The notes beneath the pieces are model-generated. The model made no database searches. It worked only from the letters and a program-made list of their open reading frames with translations, and was not told where the DNA came from. Of a stretch of DNA of 64,000 nt, positions 31,033 to 41,626 are shown piece by piece (the stretch's first letter is position 1; the number at the start of each line of letters is the position of its first letter). The translations under genes were made by a program, and so were the position numbers. This stretch comes from Flectonema sp. DT1601 (lineage: Eukaryota; Euglenozoa; Diplonemea; Diplonemida; Diplonemidae): positions 1 to 64,000 of the forward strand of contig OZ025838.1 of assembly GCA_964019425.1 (NCBI GenBank), read 5' to 3'.

Positions 31033-31779
31033 TTATGACCAGGTAGCATAAAAACGTGTAAAGCTGCAGGGGTGTAATAATCTGCCATGTGATGGGAAGG
31101 AGTGTGGGTCTTCATCAAGAACCCATTTGTTGGTAGAGGTCGTATCTGGAACACCTCCAAACAATAAGTCGTCTGGATTATCAGATCTCCACAATGTGAA
31201 GCAGTTGTTGTACTTTCCAGCAAAAGCCGAGAACCAAATACCATAAAGCTCTACGTTACGATCTTCAGCTGCACAACGATTAACAGCATTCACAACAACG
31301 TCACTTATATACGTATTACGTGACGCAAGGGTACGTGGAAGTGATGCTTCAACAAGCCGATAATGTCCATTAGGCGTTGTGTGTTCACATTTAGTAGGAG
31401 TGACTAATGGAATATCGCACTTTATTCCTTCAATATCAGTCCCCCACAATAACAGGCTTGAGCTCTGCTTTACTAACATTGGTTTCATCAGACCTATGTA
31501 GCTACTATGCCAAGCAGTGTCATCAGCGAGTTCTCTCTCAACATTACTTCTGTGCTGAAGAGACTCGTATTCCCAAAGCTCAACTGTTTGATTCTTGTCT
31601 CCGATGTCTACTTTCCAAGACCCCACCAGGTCACTGTGCTTCACTCGGAGATGCATGAAATTTGAAGTGTGCTCCAAAAACAATGCGAAGCACTCTGGTT
31701 TTACATCACTGACACAAAGCTCATATATCTTACGATTGCGCATGGAGCCGTTCCTCCTTTGAAAGCAGCGGCGGAACAT
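31033..31779 (-). CDS. NIPSNAP family protein
   Basis: A 248-residue protein. Two ferredoxin-like NIPSNAP modules are recognisable. The first contains KIYELCVSDVKPECFALFL and LVGSWKVDIGDKNQTVELWEYES; this order of Y-E-L, G-S-W..E/D-I-G and H/ELW-x-Y is typical of NIPSNAP. The second, weaker module holds VELYGIWFSAFAGKYNNCFT followed by LWRSDN. The N-terminus (MFRRCFQRR) is basic and amphipathic, fitting a mitochondrial targeting sequence, as known for NIPSNAP1/2. Family members are mitochondrial matrix proteins with roles in quality control and vesicle traffic. The length is close to the usual 250-285 residues. The downstream gene begins 65 nt after the stop. Confidence 0.72.
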   Translation of the reverse strand: MFRRCFQRRNGSMRNRKIYELCVSDVKPECFALFLEHTSNFMHLRVKHSDLVGSWKVDIGDKNQTVELWEYESLQHRSNVERELADDTAWHSSYIGLMKPMLVKQSSSLLLWGTDIEGIKCDIPLVTPTKCEHTTPNGHYRLVEASLPRTLASRNTYISDVVVNAVNRCAAEDRNVELYGIWFSAFAGKYNNCFTLWRSDNPDDLLFGGVPDTTSTNKWVLDEDPHSFPSHGRLLHPCSFTRFYATWS

Positions 31780-32183
31780 TTAACTTAGTTCGTGTAAGTG
31801 GAGCAATGGAACGAAGCTCAACAAACTCTTGTTATCCTGTAGTGTGAAGAGAGATACGAAAAAGAGAAACTCACTGCAGAGTAACTGGAACTCTAGTTGT
31901 TGGGGAACAAACGAAATGGGTCCGATGGTTATTCCCGTGGTAACAGCGGGTTATGACCTGCTGGGTGTTGTTATTTTTAAGGTACTTTTTTTTATTCGAC
32001 TGGTTTCAGTAGTTTTCTGTTTTTTTTTTTCTATTAGAGTTTTAATTTTTTTTTTGCCCTTCATCTTTGATACGGCAAAGAAAAGCTTTCTAAGAAGTGC
32101 ACTAATTGACTTCAGTTTTCACAGTTTCTATCTAAAAAACAAAAATAATTAAAAGGGTAAAAGATAGTTAGGGATTTGGTTAT
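31780..32183. other. Intergenic, T-rich
   Basis: No supported gene. It contains several T runs (31986-32055) and CTCTCTTCACACTACAG on the minus strand just upstream of the NIPSNAP-like start, which resembles a splice acceptor. The open plus-strand frame 31829-32152 encodes a low-complexity F/I/L-rich sequence and is not believed. Confidence 0.5.
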
Positions 32184-33659
32184 TTACTTCCGACGGGAAC
32201 TACGTTTCTTTTCCTCTTCCTCACGTGGCTTCCGACTACGGCTACGGGAGCGTTTGTCCTCTTCAGGCTCCGGGTCAGACTTTCGCTTTGGCTTGGATCC
32301 CTTCTTCGGTTTAACTTCTTCCGTTTCGTCGTCTGTTTCGCTCTCGCTGACTTTACGCTGTTTGCGGCCTCCCTTTGCAGCTGGTTTTTGTTTGCGCTTT
32401 GGTGGAGCTTTCTTAGCCGGAACTTCTTCTGACTCCGACTCAGATTCAGAGTCATCTGTTTTAGACTTCGCTTTCGAGACCTTCTTAGATGCCTTCTTCG
32501 CTTTTTTTACTGTCTTCGGCTTTTCTTCTTCCTCTGAAGACTCCTCGTCGTGGCGTATTTCTGTGTCAATCTTTTTAAGTTCATGTTTAGTATCAGTCAC
32601 TTTCTTCTTTGCTTCGGTATTCTCCTTTCGAAGTATTGCGAGAGACTCATCGTATGTCTTTGTTTCCTCTTCAAGTGATTTTGACAAAGTTAGTTCTTCT
32701 TCTTCAGCAGTTTTGTGTTCAGCTACAAACATATCTTTCGGTTCTGCTTTGAGATTTTCTGTTGCAGCAGTGATGCTGTTAGACAGCGTTTCGAGTTGTT
32801 TTTCCAAAGCCTTCACTTCTGTTGATCTTGCGTCAACGTCTTTCTTTAAAGAAGTTATTTCTGTCGCAGCATCCTGTTTACGCTTGTCGGTTTCAGTAGT
32901 AAGTTTTGCGATTACTTCATTCATAGGAACAAAATCATTTTTGACACGCGCTGCTACTTCTTCACGATTCTTAGCCACGTCTGCGATTGTTTCATTGAGT
33001 GTGCTGACTAGGGTTTCTGCTGCCTTGACATCCTCTTCCAGAGTTTCTAAAACACTTTTGTGCTGTTCGACTGCGTCTTCGAGTTCTTCAGTTTCTGCTT
33101 TCAAAGCCTTCACATCTTCATGTTCTGGCTGCTTTGACTTTCTACTGCCACTTTTCTTGGGGGACTTTGCTTTCTGTTTGCTTTTTGAAGTTTTTTTAAG
33201 TGCAGCACTCGCTTCAGTACTTTTCGAGGTGATTTGTTTTGTGTCACTTCTGATCTTTTCGCATTCTTCAGTTAACTTTGAGATGTCATCATCCAACTTC
33301 TTCTTCGACAACTCCTTGTTGGTGTTTAGTTCTGATACCTTCTTGTCAGATGCTGCGATTGTCGATTCCAGTTCGTTGCTTAATTTCGCTAGCTGTTCAG
33401 CCTTCTCTGCTGCATCTGTTTTGGTTGTAGCAGCTCTAGACCTCAACTCTGCAAGTTTCACTTCCTTATCTTTTACTGCTGCATGACTAGAGTGTAACAC
33501 AGACTGAAACACTTCTTGTTGGCACTTTGCTTCTTCCACTTCTTCTGCGGACTTCTCCCCCTGTTGTGTCTGCAGGTCGGTAATTTCTTCATTCAATTTC
33601 TCAAGTTCCGATTTCAAGGTCTCTACTTCCTTCTCAAGAGTTTTAATTTCTCCAGACAT
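32184..33659 (-). CDS. Coiled-coil protein with basic/acidic SR-like tail (491 aa)
   Basis: The start is set at MSGEIKTLEKEVETLKSEL, where heptads begin at once; an upstream in-frame methionine gives an unlikely leader. Residues 5 to about 370 are nearly continuous coiled coil with a lysine-rich break (KKTSKSKQKAKSPKKSGSRK) near residue 170. The last 120 residues alternate acidic serine clusters (DDSESESESEEV) and basic clusters, and end in RS-type dipeptides (DKRSRSRSRKPREEEEKK). This composition suggests a nuclear or phosphorylated scaffold protein, but no family is recognised. Confidence 0.78.
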   Translation of the reverse strand: MSGEIKTLEKEVETLKSELEKLNEEITDLQTQQGEKSAEEVEEAKCQQEVFQSVLHSSHAAVKDKEVKLAELRSRAATTKTDAAEKAEQLAKLSNELESTIAASDKKVSELNTNKELSKKKLDDDISKLTEECEKIRSDTKQITSKSTEASAALKKTSKSKQKAKSPKKSGSRKSKQPEHEDVKALKAETEELEDAVEQHKSVLETLEEDVKAAETLVSTLNETIADVAKNREEVAARVKNDFVPMNEVIAKLTTETDKRKQDAATEITSLKKDVDARSTEVKALEKQLETLSNSITAATENLKAEPKDMFVAEHKTAEEEELTLSKSLEEETKTYDESLAILRKENTEAKKKVTDTKHELKKIDTEIRHDEESSEEEEKPKTVKKAKKASKKVSKAKSKTDDSESESESEEVPAKKAPPKRKQKPAAKGGRKQRKVSESETDDETEEVKPKKGSKPKRKSDPEPEEDKRSRSRSRKPREEEEKKRSSRRK

Positions 33660-34082
33660 GTTAATTAGAAGCTGGTTCTGAATGAATATTATCGCCGCCA
33701 TGGTAACTTCTAACAATCAAAAACGCAATTCTACAGGCAGGATTTCAATCGTTTCCTCAGCCCCTCCAAAAGGAGTGTTTATAGAAAACAGAAAGGAAAA
33801 CATTTCTTCATTCACATTTCTAATGTAACTTTTTTGCTGCTCAATAGCAGCTGCACTTTTATTATTCTTTTAAGTTTCTAATTGAAATAACGTACATTCG
33901 TTTTCCTAATCAGAAAAACTGATTGTACATAAGATCAGTGTATTCTAATCTGATTAACAAAAAAAGAAAAATACTTTTTATTCACAGCGAGAGTTAGATG
34001 TCTAATTCGTTAAATAGGATCGTCGTGACAGCGATCTGCTTACTACAGGTGAGGGATGAGTTAGTTGTAATGGGGGTGCTAA
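33660..34082. other. Intergenic, no gene seen
   Basis: AT-rich sequence between the final short exon of the coiled-coil gene at 34083-36096 and the start of the next gene. No supported ORF or RNA gene. Confidence 0.5.
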
Positions 34083-36096
34083 CTACTTACTCTTTTGTCT
34101 CTGTATTGTATTGTATTGTATTGTGTTGTGTTGTGTTGTGTTGTGTTGTGTTGTGTTGTGTTGTGTTGTGTTGTGTTGTGTTGTGTTGTGTTGTGTTGTG
34201 TTGTGTTGTGTTGTGTTGTGTTGTGTTGTGTTGTGTTGTGTTGTGTTGTGTTGTGTTGTGTTGTGTTGTGTTGTGTTGTGTTGTGTTGTGTTGTGTTGTG
34301 TTGTGTTGTGTTGTGTTGTGTTGTGTTGTGTTGTGTTGTGTTGTGTTGTGTTGTGTTGTGTTGTGTTGTGTTGTGTTGTGTTGTGTTGTGTTGTGTTGTG
34401 TTGTGTTGTGTTGTGTTGTGTTGTGTTGTGTTGTGTTGTGTTGTGTTGTGTTGTGTTGTGTTGTGTTGTGTTGTGTTGTGTTGTGTTGTGTTGTGTTGTG
34501 TTGTGTTGTGTTGTGTTGTGTTGTGTTGTGTTGTGTTGTGTTGTGTTGTGTTGTGTTGTGTTGTGTTGTGTTGTGTTGTGTTGTGTTGTGTTGTGTTGTG
34601 TTGTGTTGTGTTGTGTTGTGTTGTGTTGTGTTGTGTTGTGTTGTGTTGTGTTGTGTTGTGTTGTGTTGTGTTGTGTTGTGTTGTGTTGTGTTGTGTTGTG
34701 TTGTGTTGTGTTGTGTTGTGTTGTGTTGTGTTGTGTTGTGTTGTGTTGTGTTGTGTTGTGTTGTGTTGTGTTGTGTTGTGTTGTGTTGTGTTGTGTTGTG
34801 TTGTGTTGTGTTGTGTTGTGTTGTGTTGTGTTGTGTTGTAAGAACTGACTAATAAAAATTATCACAAACCTTAATATTTCCATCCTCTGCTTCGAGAAGA
34901 CGTTTGGCGCGGATTCCTTCCACCTGAAGAGATTTTTTGGCGATTTCCGATTCAAGATCGGCAAGTTGCCCATCAGTTTCGCGTCTTAACTTCTGCAAAG
35001 CGATTTTCTTTGTACGCATCGAAGTACGAATCTCAACGGTGTTCTCAGCATGACCAACAATGTCTTCATGAAGACCAAGGATCGCATTTATTGAAGCAGC
35101 GTCTTGAGCCTCCTTTCGTGCGGATGCATCAGCCTCCAGGGCGCGCAAACGCATCGCTCTGTGCTCAATCTCCGATAGGAGGACGGATTTCTGAGTGTCT
35201 AAGATCATCATTTTCTCTTTTAAGACCACTTCTTCTGGTAAGGTTCTGGTTAGTAGTAGCAACTGTTGCTGTTTTATCCAAAGATTCTTCCTCTGAGTAA
35301 TATACGATTGCTCTTCTTTAAGAAGATTTGATTGCTCTGAAGTGAGTTTTGTTTGTAGTTCGAAGGCCTCCTTAGCCAGAGCACTTATTTTGTTGATTAG
35401 TGTAGTTTTACTCTTAATTGATTCCTCGATGTTTGTTAGCTGTTCGTTGGCATCGGTCTCGAGATCTTTGATCTCTTCTTCTACGAGAGCGTGCTTGTCG
35501 CTCGTTATTTTATTTTCATTCGTTTGGATATCGTCGTTTGCTTGGAGTGTTTTTCGTGTATCTTCGAGAGCTGATTTCAAAGCCTTCGTATTGGAGTGAA
35601 GTGCTTTCGATGATTTCTCAGCGAGTTCACTCTTAGCCTCAAAGTGTTCTGCTCTTTGTTGGACTGTTTCCATTAAAACAGTTTTCTCCTCCAGAGCTGT
35701 CTTCGCTCTTGCTAATGAGAGTTGATATTCCTTCTCTTCTAAGTCTGTCGTCACAGTTTCCTCTTGTCCTGAAATGACTGCCACTTCTTCTGTGAATTGT
35801 TCTAATTCATTATCGATTGCTTCAGCCCGTTGTCTCTGTGTAACTGCGATCATCCGCAACATATCTTCGCGTTTCTTCGCTGCCTCTTCCGAATTGCTTA
35901 AGATCTTCTCCAGCGATGTTCGCTCCTTTTCTGCTGCTTCCTTCATCGCCGTGACTTTGGCCGCTAATTCAGTCTTCTCTTTCATTAACTCAGTAATCTT
36001 CTTCTGCTCATCAGTTTCTTTAGTAACTACGGTTGCTGGTGTTGGTGTAGCTTCAGCAGGCGGTGCACTGCTGGACGATGTTGGTACGTCAGACAT
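34083..36096 (-). CDS. Coiled-coil protein (414 aa), spliced over a microsatellite intron
   Basis: The start is at MSDVPTSSSSAPP. Exon 1 is 36096-34870 and exon 2 is 34100-34083. After a Ser/Pro/Ala-rich head of about 30 residues, the protein is almost entirely coiled coil (KITELMKEKTELAAKVTAMK onward). Exon 1 ends at an in-phase AAG followed by GTTTGTGATAAT, the same donor form as in eRF3 intron 2. Beyond the pentamer array TACAATACAG is followed in phase by codons for RQKSK and a stop. Without splicing the frame would end in VCDNFY. The intron would be 769 bp, about ten times the size of the others here. No family is recognised. The splice is inferred. Confidence 0.7.
34104..34840 (+). repeat. 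TTGTG pentanucleotide array within an intron
   Basis: Four TTGTA units, then about 143 perfect TTGTG units, closing with TTGTA. The transcribed (minus) strand is (CACAA)n. It occupies nearly all of the predicted intron of the 34083-36096 gene. Long reading frames across it in either strand are artefacts of the 5-bp period. Confidence 0.97.
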
Positions 36097-36262
36097 TGTG
36101 TGTGTTCCTAAATGTGATAAATAAGAAATTGCTGTAGTGCCCAACAGCTGTCGACTGAGACACAAAAGTTTTAAATATCAGAAATTGCTGTTAAAGTAGT
36201 TGGTGTTCATAAACAACAAAACTAAACGAACGAATCAAATCCACAAATTAAATTAACAAACA

Positions 36263-36379
36263 TTAGAAGTGACAACAACTATCAGCTCCAGGCAGGCGGT
36301 GGAAACCGTTGCCGCAATGCTGACAGGCAAGGAGGCTGAGCATTACAAGAGTCTCATCTATTGTACCGTTTCGAGACAT
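36263..36379 (-). CDS. Possible 38-aa Cys-rich small protein
   Basis: A minus-strand ORF, MSRNGTIDETLVML..., with C-x2-C and CC motifs (ACQHCGNGFHR, DSCCHF). It sits in the 455-bp gap between the DnaJ gene and the coiled-coil gene. Codons look more GC-rich than the surrounding spacer. It could be a small zinc-binding protein or chance. The rest of the 36097-36550 gap shows nothing. Confidence 0.3.
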   Translation of the reverse strand: MSRNGTIDETLVMLSLLACQHCGNGFHRLPGADSCCHF

Positions 36380-36550
36380 TCCAATGTGTTTAATTAAAAA
36401 GTCATAGAAGAGGAATATTTTACGACGTAAGTGTGAAGTATGTTAAACAGGAAGCCAATGTCTAAGTGAGTCACAATTAAAACAAAACAACAAAACAAAA
36501 AGAAAAGGACTTTATAAGTTGAAGAGTTCACTACTCGGTACTAGGTCGTA

Positions 36551-37444
36551 CTACCGATACCCATCAAGTGCATCAGAAAGGATAGCATCTGACAGCAGTT
36601 CAGCATTCCGCTTTTCCTGAACGTATAATTTGTAATCGAAGTTCTTACCACGCGAGTGAATGTAAGAGACCGCCGGGTTGTAAATTGGTTTTTGATTCGG
36701 AACTGATTGTCCAGCACGTGGAAAGGAACAACGACCTGCAGAGTACGGATCTGAAGTAGTGCTGCCAACATTAAGATCTGCGGGTGCACAACTCTTACGG
36801 AAGTTCGCACTTCCACGCGAGGAATTAGGAGGAGTTCCTCTCAATGGTTCTGTTGGTAGAATTGGTTTCTCAGATTGTCTGAATGTCGACTTCACTGGAA
36901 GTGATTGAGTTGCGGTGTTATTTTTAAACCCGAAGTCGTTTAACCCACTCACCCCAACTGTCGTTGTTCTGTTGTTAGCATTTCGTAATCCATCCAGATT
37001 TGGTAGCGTTGGCATTTTAAAGTCAGGATTCTCTTCGTTGAACTTCTGTCGTCGCAAAAGTTCGTTCCGCTTCTTATCTTCAAAAGATTTCCTGCGACGT
37101 GCAGCTGCCTCCTCTTCTTTTTCGAGTGACTTCACAAAGTCTCGTAAGTCATCACCGTCTAGCTCAACATTTATATCCATCGCAGGATTGTAGACCGTTT
37201 TCTCGATTTGTTTTAGTTGACAACTGTCGTACATACTTCTCTGACTTTGATCAGATAGAATCCTGTAGGCAAAGCTTATCTCCATAAACCTCTCACTCCC
37301 TTCCGGATTCTTGTCAGGGTGATACACAACTGCCAACTTCCGAAATGCTTTCTTTATTTCATCGAAAGTAGCATCGCGGAGGACGCCCAACACTTCGTAC
37401 AACTCTGTATTGTTAGACAGCGAGTAGACTTTGTTAGAAGTCAT
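36551..37444 (-). CDS. DnaJ (J-domain) protein, class C
   Basis: A 297-residue protein. Residues 14-76 form a J domain ([20 protein letters not shown]) with the invariant HPD at 42-44 that stimulates Hsp70 ATPase, ending in [16 protein letters not shown]. There is no Gly/Phe region, zinc-finger or C-terminal peptide-binding domain, so it is class C. After the J domain comes a charged helix with [20 protein letters not shown], then a Ser/Asn/Pro-rich probably disordered region and a short C-terminal helix ([18 protein letters not shown]). The client specificity cannot be read from the sequence. Confidence 0.88.
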   Translation of the reverse strand: MTSNKVYSLSNNTELYEVLGVLRDATFDEIKKAFRKLAVVYHPDKNPEGSERFMEISFAYRILSDQSQRSMYDSCQLKQIEKTVYNPAMDINVELDGDDLRDFVKSLEKEEEAAARRRKSFEDKKRNELLRRQKFNEENPDFKMPTLPNLDGLRNANNRTTTVGVSGLNDFGFKNNTATQSLPVKSTFRQSEKPILPTEPLRGTPPNSSRGSANFRKSCAPADLNVGSTTSDPYSAGRCSFPRAGQSVPNQKPIYNPAVSYIHSRGKNFDYKLYVQEKRNAELLSDAILSDALDGYR

Positions 37445-37745
37445 TTATTGTGTAAATAATTACCTGTTCGTACCTCAAGTATTATTATTATTAGTTAACA
37501 TCAGTAATTAATAAATACGCAGTCAGAGTGTAGCCTCCATAACTCGAATGTTAGATTGCTGTTGTAATAATGTTTAGAAGAATAACATAAAACACAAAAA
37601 CTATAATTAGAATACTTTCAATAAGTACGAAGAGTACCACGCGGTAGAATAACAAAACTAATAAATTCTCTGACTGCTGTGAACGACTTGCTGGTCACAA
37701 CTTGCAGGTGTTGGTAATGAAATCAGTTCCAGTTAAGACTGCTTC

Positions 37746-38147
37746 TCAAGACACTACTTGACTGATTACTCGCTGCTCTAGTGCTATGGAGTACGCGTCT
37801 AGCTGTCCAACAACGTTCTCAAGTTGAGATAGGGAGCTGTTTTATATTTTTATTTTTTTCAATTTCTAAGATGAGCATCACAAGAGGAGAACATACATTT
37901 CAAGAGAATCAATCTGAGCGAAGTAAGGTTGTAATTCCTGATACTCTTTTAACATTGTTATCATAGCGTCCTGAAGCTTTTCACTTCTTTCAGACATGTC
38001 GCTGTACTTCTTTAGAAGTAAATTGTTGACGTTCCCCAACAGCTTCAAGTCGTCTTCATTCATACTAACTTCTCTCTGAGCTATCTCTCCAAGACCTTTA
38101 AAGAGGTCTTCGATGTTTTGGATCCCCTGGCGGTTTGACGTCGACAT
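37746..38147 (-). CDS. BLOC1S2: BLOC-1 complex subunit 2
   Basis: Two exons, 38147-37897 and 37836-37746, separated by a 60-bp intron (donor GTATGTTCTC, acceptor ATATAAAACAG) and joined in phase to give 113 residues. The pattern matches BLOC1S2: D-x-K-L-L-x-N-x-N-x-L, K-Y-x-x-M, LQPYFAQIDSLE, then ISLSQLENVVGQLDAYSIAL in exon 2, matching the animal ending with LDAYS. The C-terminal part exists only if the intron is spliced, which supports both intron and identity. BLOC1S2 is a small helical subunit of the BLOC-1 and BORC complexes, acting in endosome-lysosome biogenesis and positioning. The protein is slightly shorter than the animal one (about 140 residues) at the N-terminus. Confidence 0.83.
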
Positions 38148-38952
38148 GTTTCTAATATTGAGGTCGGGTCTGAAAGGGGATGCGAAAAGTTAAAAATAAT
38201 ATTGTCGAACAACACTTGATGTTATTATTATTACTTACAAAAGTTAAACAAAACACCATCTCCTGATGGTCCCATTGCAATCACCATATTATTACTTCGA
38301 TATAATAGTCTATGTAAACCATCACTGTGATTACTGTGAGAATGGATAAGTGTCACTCGAAACATTCTCTGCTACTATTCTCGTTTCCCAACTCCTTATT
38401 GTTCTTCTTTTTTATTTTTTTTCCGTCTTTATTTTTGTTATTTGTTTTTTTATTTTTTTTGCTCCCGAAGGGTTTGCGGGTTTTGCTCAAGTCATTCTTT
38501 CGATCTCTTTTACGGAACGGGTTTTTTGGCCGCCTCGAGTTAAGGTCCGCACCAAGAGGTTTTGGAAGGGAAAAAAAAATAAAAGTAAATTCTGGGGAGA
38601 GACGCTGGTGATAGAGAATCAAAAAAAAGGGGAACAAGTTAACTCGGCGTATGATGTTTGTGTTTGGGATAAATCACTGTCTTCGTTTTTATTATTAAGC
38701 CATTGGGGTAGAATGTGCAGGCGCTCATCTTTTTATTACTATATTTTTCTTCGATTTTTTTTTTTTTTTTTTTCTTACTTGTAACTTCTCTGATGGGATC
38801 AGGGCGGGAATATTTTTTTCTTTCTTTTCTACTTTACACTTTGAGACTGGGGTACATGATAGCCCCAATGATGTGTACAACACGGGTATGTAGTGTCAGT
38901 CAATCGAAAAGTAAACAAACATAACTATGACTTGATGGCTATGAGAGAGTGC
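38148..38952. other. Intergenic, low-complexity T-rich
   Basis: No believable gene. Long T runs at 38395-38460 and 38755-38774 create open frames of F/L-rich low complexity on the plus strand (38350-38784). A single TTTGCGGG unit followed by TTTTGC lies at 38473-38486. Confidence 0.5.
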
Positions 38953-41324
38953 TTACGTTCTTGGTTTGTCAAAGTCGCCCATCTTCTTGTCCCCAAAGAG
39001 TTTTGTTACAACACCAATAGCGATGGTCTTACCCTCATCTCTGAGGATGAATCGACCCATTTTTCCAAATGTCTTCGACTCTTCGAGACAAATTGGGTTT
39101 GCTACTTCCATTCTGACCATCACAGATTCGTTACCTCTGACAAACTTTGGGTATTTTTCAGAAATCTTTTGAGTCTTTTTGTTAATAGTCGCCAACAGTT
39201 CGTGGAATACAACTTCTTCAGCGAGTGCGTGAGCGTGCATTACGCAAGTGTATCCAGAAGTAATGATGTTCTTCACGTCTAGGATCATTACCTGTTTTTT
39301 TTTTTTTTTTTTTTTTAAGTTCGTTAGCTCCTTTCCTAAAATATTTTAAATTACCAACTTAACAATAAAATCATCAGAAACAAACCTGAGCGTGGAAGTA
39401 GATAACGTTCTTAAGAGGAGTCTCAGGATCAGTCAGGACGTATCCCATACGAACATCATCTTCTTCAACTCCTTTAACTTTTAAGATTAAGTGGTCTCCT
39501 GCAAAGGCAGCCTCTTCATTATGATCTTCTAATAATATTCCTTCGATGGTCACAACGTTTTTGGTTGGCTGCATGAGAAGCTGTTTATTTTTTTATTTTT
39601 TACAAATCATTTTAAAGTGTCAATTCAATAACAGCCCCTCTGGCAGCTGTACATACCTTGTCACCACAAGCAAATGTTCCGGATTCTAACTTTCCGTGGA
39701 TGTGAACCTTACCTTCGTCCTTGTATTTACCGTGAATAGGGAATCGAACTGGGTCATCGTTTTTACGACCTGGGGCTTCAACGTCGTTGAGGACTCCCTG
39801 GAGGGACTTACCAGAGAACCAAGGGCACAGTGCTGAGTCAACTTCCTTCTTCAGACCTGCTCCTGTAATTCCTGAGACTGGAAGGAAGCAGAATTGAGAT
39901 TTAGCGAAACCAATCTGCTTGAGGTAAGGTGTGAGCTTAGACTCAATTTCGTTGTAACGTTCTTCTGACCACAAAACAGATGGTTCGTCCATCTTGTTGA
40001 TAACAATAGCAAGGAAACGAACACCGCACGTCTTAACGAGGAGAGCGTGCTCACGGGTTTGACCACCTCTATCAAATCCGGTTTCGAATTCACCCTTTCT
40101 CGCAGAGATAACTAAGATAGCGATATCAGCTTGGCACGCACCACCAATCATCGATGGGACAAAAGCCTTATGCCCTGGAGCATCAAGGATGGTGTACCTT
40201 CTGTCGCTTGTTTCGAAGTAACCCGCTCCGGTTTCGTGAGTCTTTCCCTTCTCTCTCTCTTGGTCATCAAGATCCATCACATACGCGAAGGACCATCCTT
40301 CTCTGTTCTTCTGTTTCGCTTCACGCTCGTATTTTTCCATTGTTCTCTCGTCTACGCATCCTGACAAGACCATCATATTACCAGAAATAGTACTCTTTCC
40401 AGCATCAACGTGTCCAATAAAGACAACGTTCAAGTGAGGACGAGGGTCTCTCTTGTATTCCTTCTTAGGCTTCTTGTCCTTCGGCTTCTCAACAACTTCG
40501 ACCTTCTTCTCTTCTTTTGGGGCCTCCTTTGGCTCTTCAGGTGCTGGAGCTGCAACTTCTGATTTTGCTTCGTCAACCTTTGCGGCTTCGTCGGCGGATT
40601 TCTTGTCCTCCTTCTTACCGCTGGCAGAAATTGAGAAGGATTTTGCCTTCGCCTTTGGCTTAGGCTTTGGTGAATCTCCCTTGTCTGCCGCAGCAGCTGG
40701 AGCAGCAGGTGTTGGCTGAACTGGCATTGGGAGAACAACTTTCTTGGCGTCTTTTCCCTTTGTTTTTCCAAACTGGTTCGATTCAACCTGTCTTGGCTGG
40801 AGTTTGGTTGGAAGAGCTGAGCCGCCACTTGCTACCTGACGGGGTTGTAACTTTCCAGGTACTGCGGAACCGGATGCCTTGGCAACTTGTGGCTGAGACG
40901 TTTGTCTGGACTGCTGATGCTGTTGTTGCTGCTGTGGAACAACGTATGGTTGACGTTGCTGTTGTTGTGGTTGTTGTTGCTGTTGGTACCCTCCCTGTTG
41001 CACTTGTGCGTTGTATTGCTGGTAATTTCCCTGTTGCTGATACATTCCACTACCACTTCCACCACTACTGCCAGCACCGCTACCTTGTTGGTATCCTCCA
41101 TACTGTTGTTGTTGCTGTCCGTATTGCTGTTGTGGGTATCCAGCTCCGTACTGCTGCTGAGGATATCCCCCTCCATATTGCTGCTGTTGGTAACCTCCTC
41201 CCTTACCACCCTTTCCTCCCTGTTGTGGTTGCCACTGCTGCTGCTGGTAGCCGCCACCGTACTGATTGTAGCCACCCTGCTGGTAATCACCTCCCCAATT
41301 ATTATCTGGTGGACCACCTGACAT
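38953..41324 (-). CDS. SUP35: Eukaryotic release factor eRF3 (Sup35-like), spliced
   Basis: Three exons, 41324-39657, 39580-39386 and 39291-38953, give 733 residues. The introns are 76 bp (GTATGT...AAACAG) and 94 bp (GTTTGT...poly-A CAG). Residues 1 to about 145 are a Q/G/Y-rich prion-like head (GGYNQYGGGYQQQQ, GNYQQYN), as in yeast Sup35. Two near repeats of P-G/T-KLQPRQV follow at about 156-180, then a charged Lys/Glu/Ala linker like the Sup35 M region. The GTPase domain has G1 GHVDAGKST (304-312), DAPGH and NKMD. Exons 2 and 3 supply the beta-barrel domains II and III (GVEEDDVRMGYVLTDPE; GRFILRDEGKTIAIG). eRF3 binds eRF1 and drives GTP-dependent peptide release at stop codons in the cytosol. 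The AIGVV ending with no Hsp70-binding extra domain favours eRF3 over EF-1 alpha or HBS1. Confidence 0.92.
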
Positions 41325-41626
41325 TTTTGGTGCTGTGGCTAAAGGAATTAATTTGAAAACATTCAGACCCGGTGATGTCCTTATTGTCTATCTAACTGTC
41401 TACGATACAGTTGAATTATTGCGCTGATCCGTTTTTTACATAAATAGTGAAACAGCGCAATGAATTCATAAATTCTAAAAAACAAAACATATAATTATAC
41501 ACCAGTCATGGTGTTGGTATTTAGTAACAAAATGGGAGGTTTTAATAAAAGGGAAAATGAGAGATAGGTCAGTCCAAGCTAATATTACGGAAGGAAATGA
41601 CTAAAATAATAATATTATCTTTTTTT
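41325..41626. other. Intergenic, nothing seen
   Basis: About 300 bp of AT-rich spacer upstream of eRF3. TTCCTTTAGCCACAG precedes the eRF3 start on the minus strand and resembles a splice acceptor. Confidence 0.45.

Noticed and set aside
34083-34973. Long ORFs on both strands across the TTGTG array
   Set aside because: Frame-neutral pentamer repeats; the region is better explained as an intron.
38350-38784. 144-aa plus-strand ORF upstream of eRF3
   Set aside because: F/L/K low-complexity translation of T-rich and A-rich runs without a recognisable domain.
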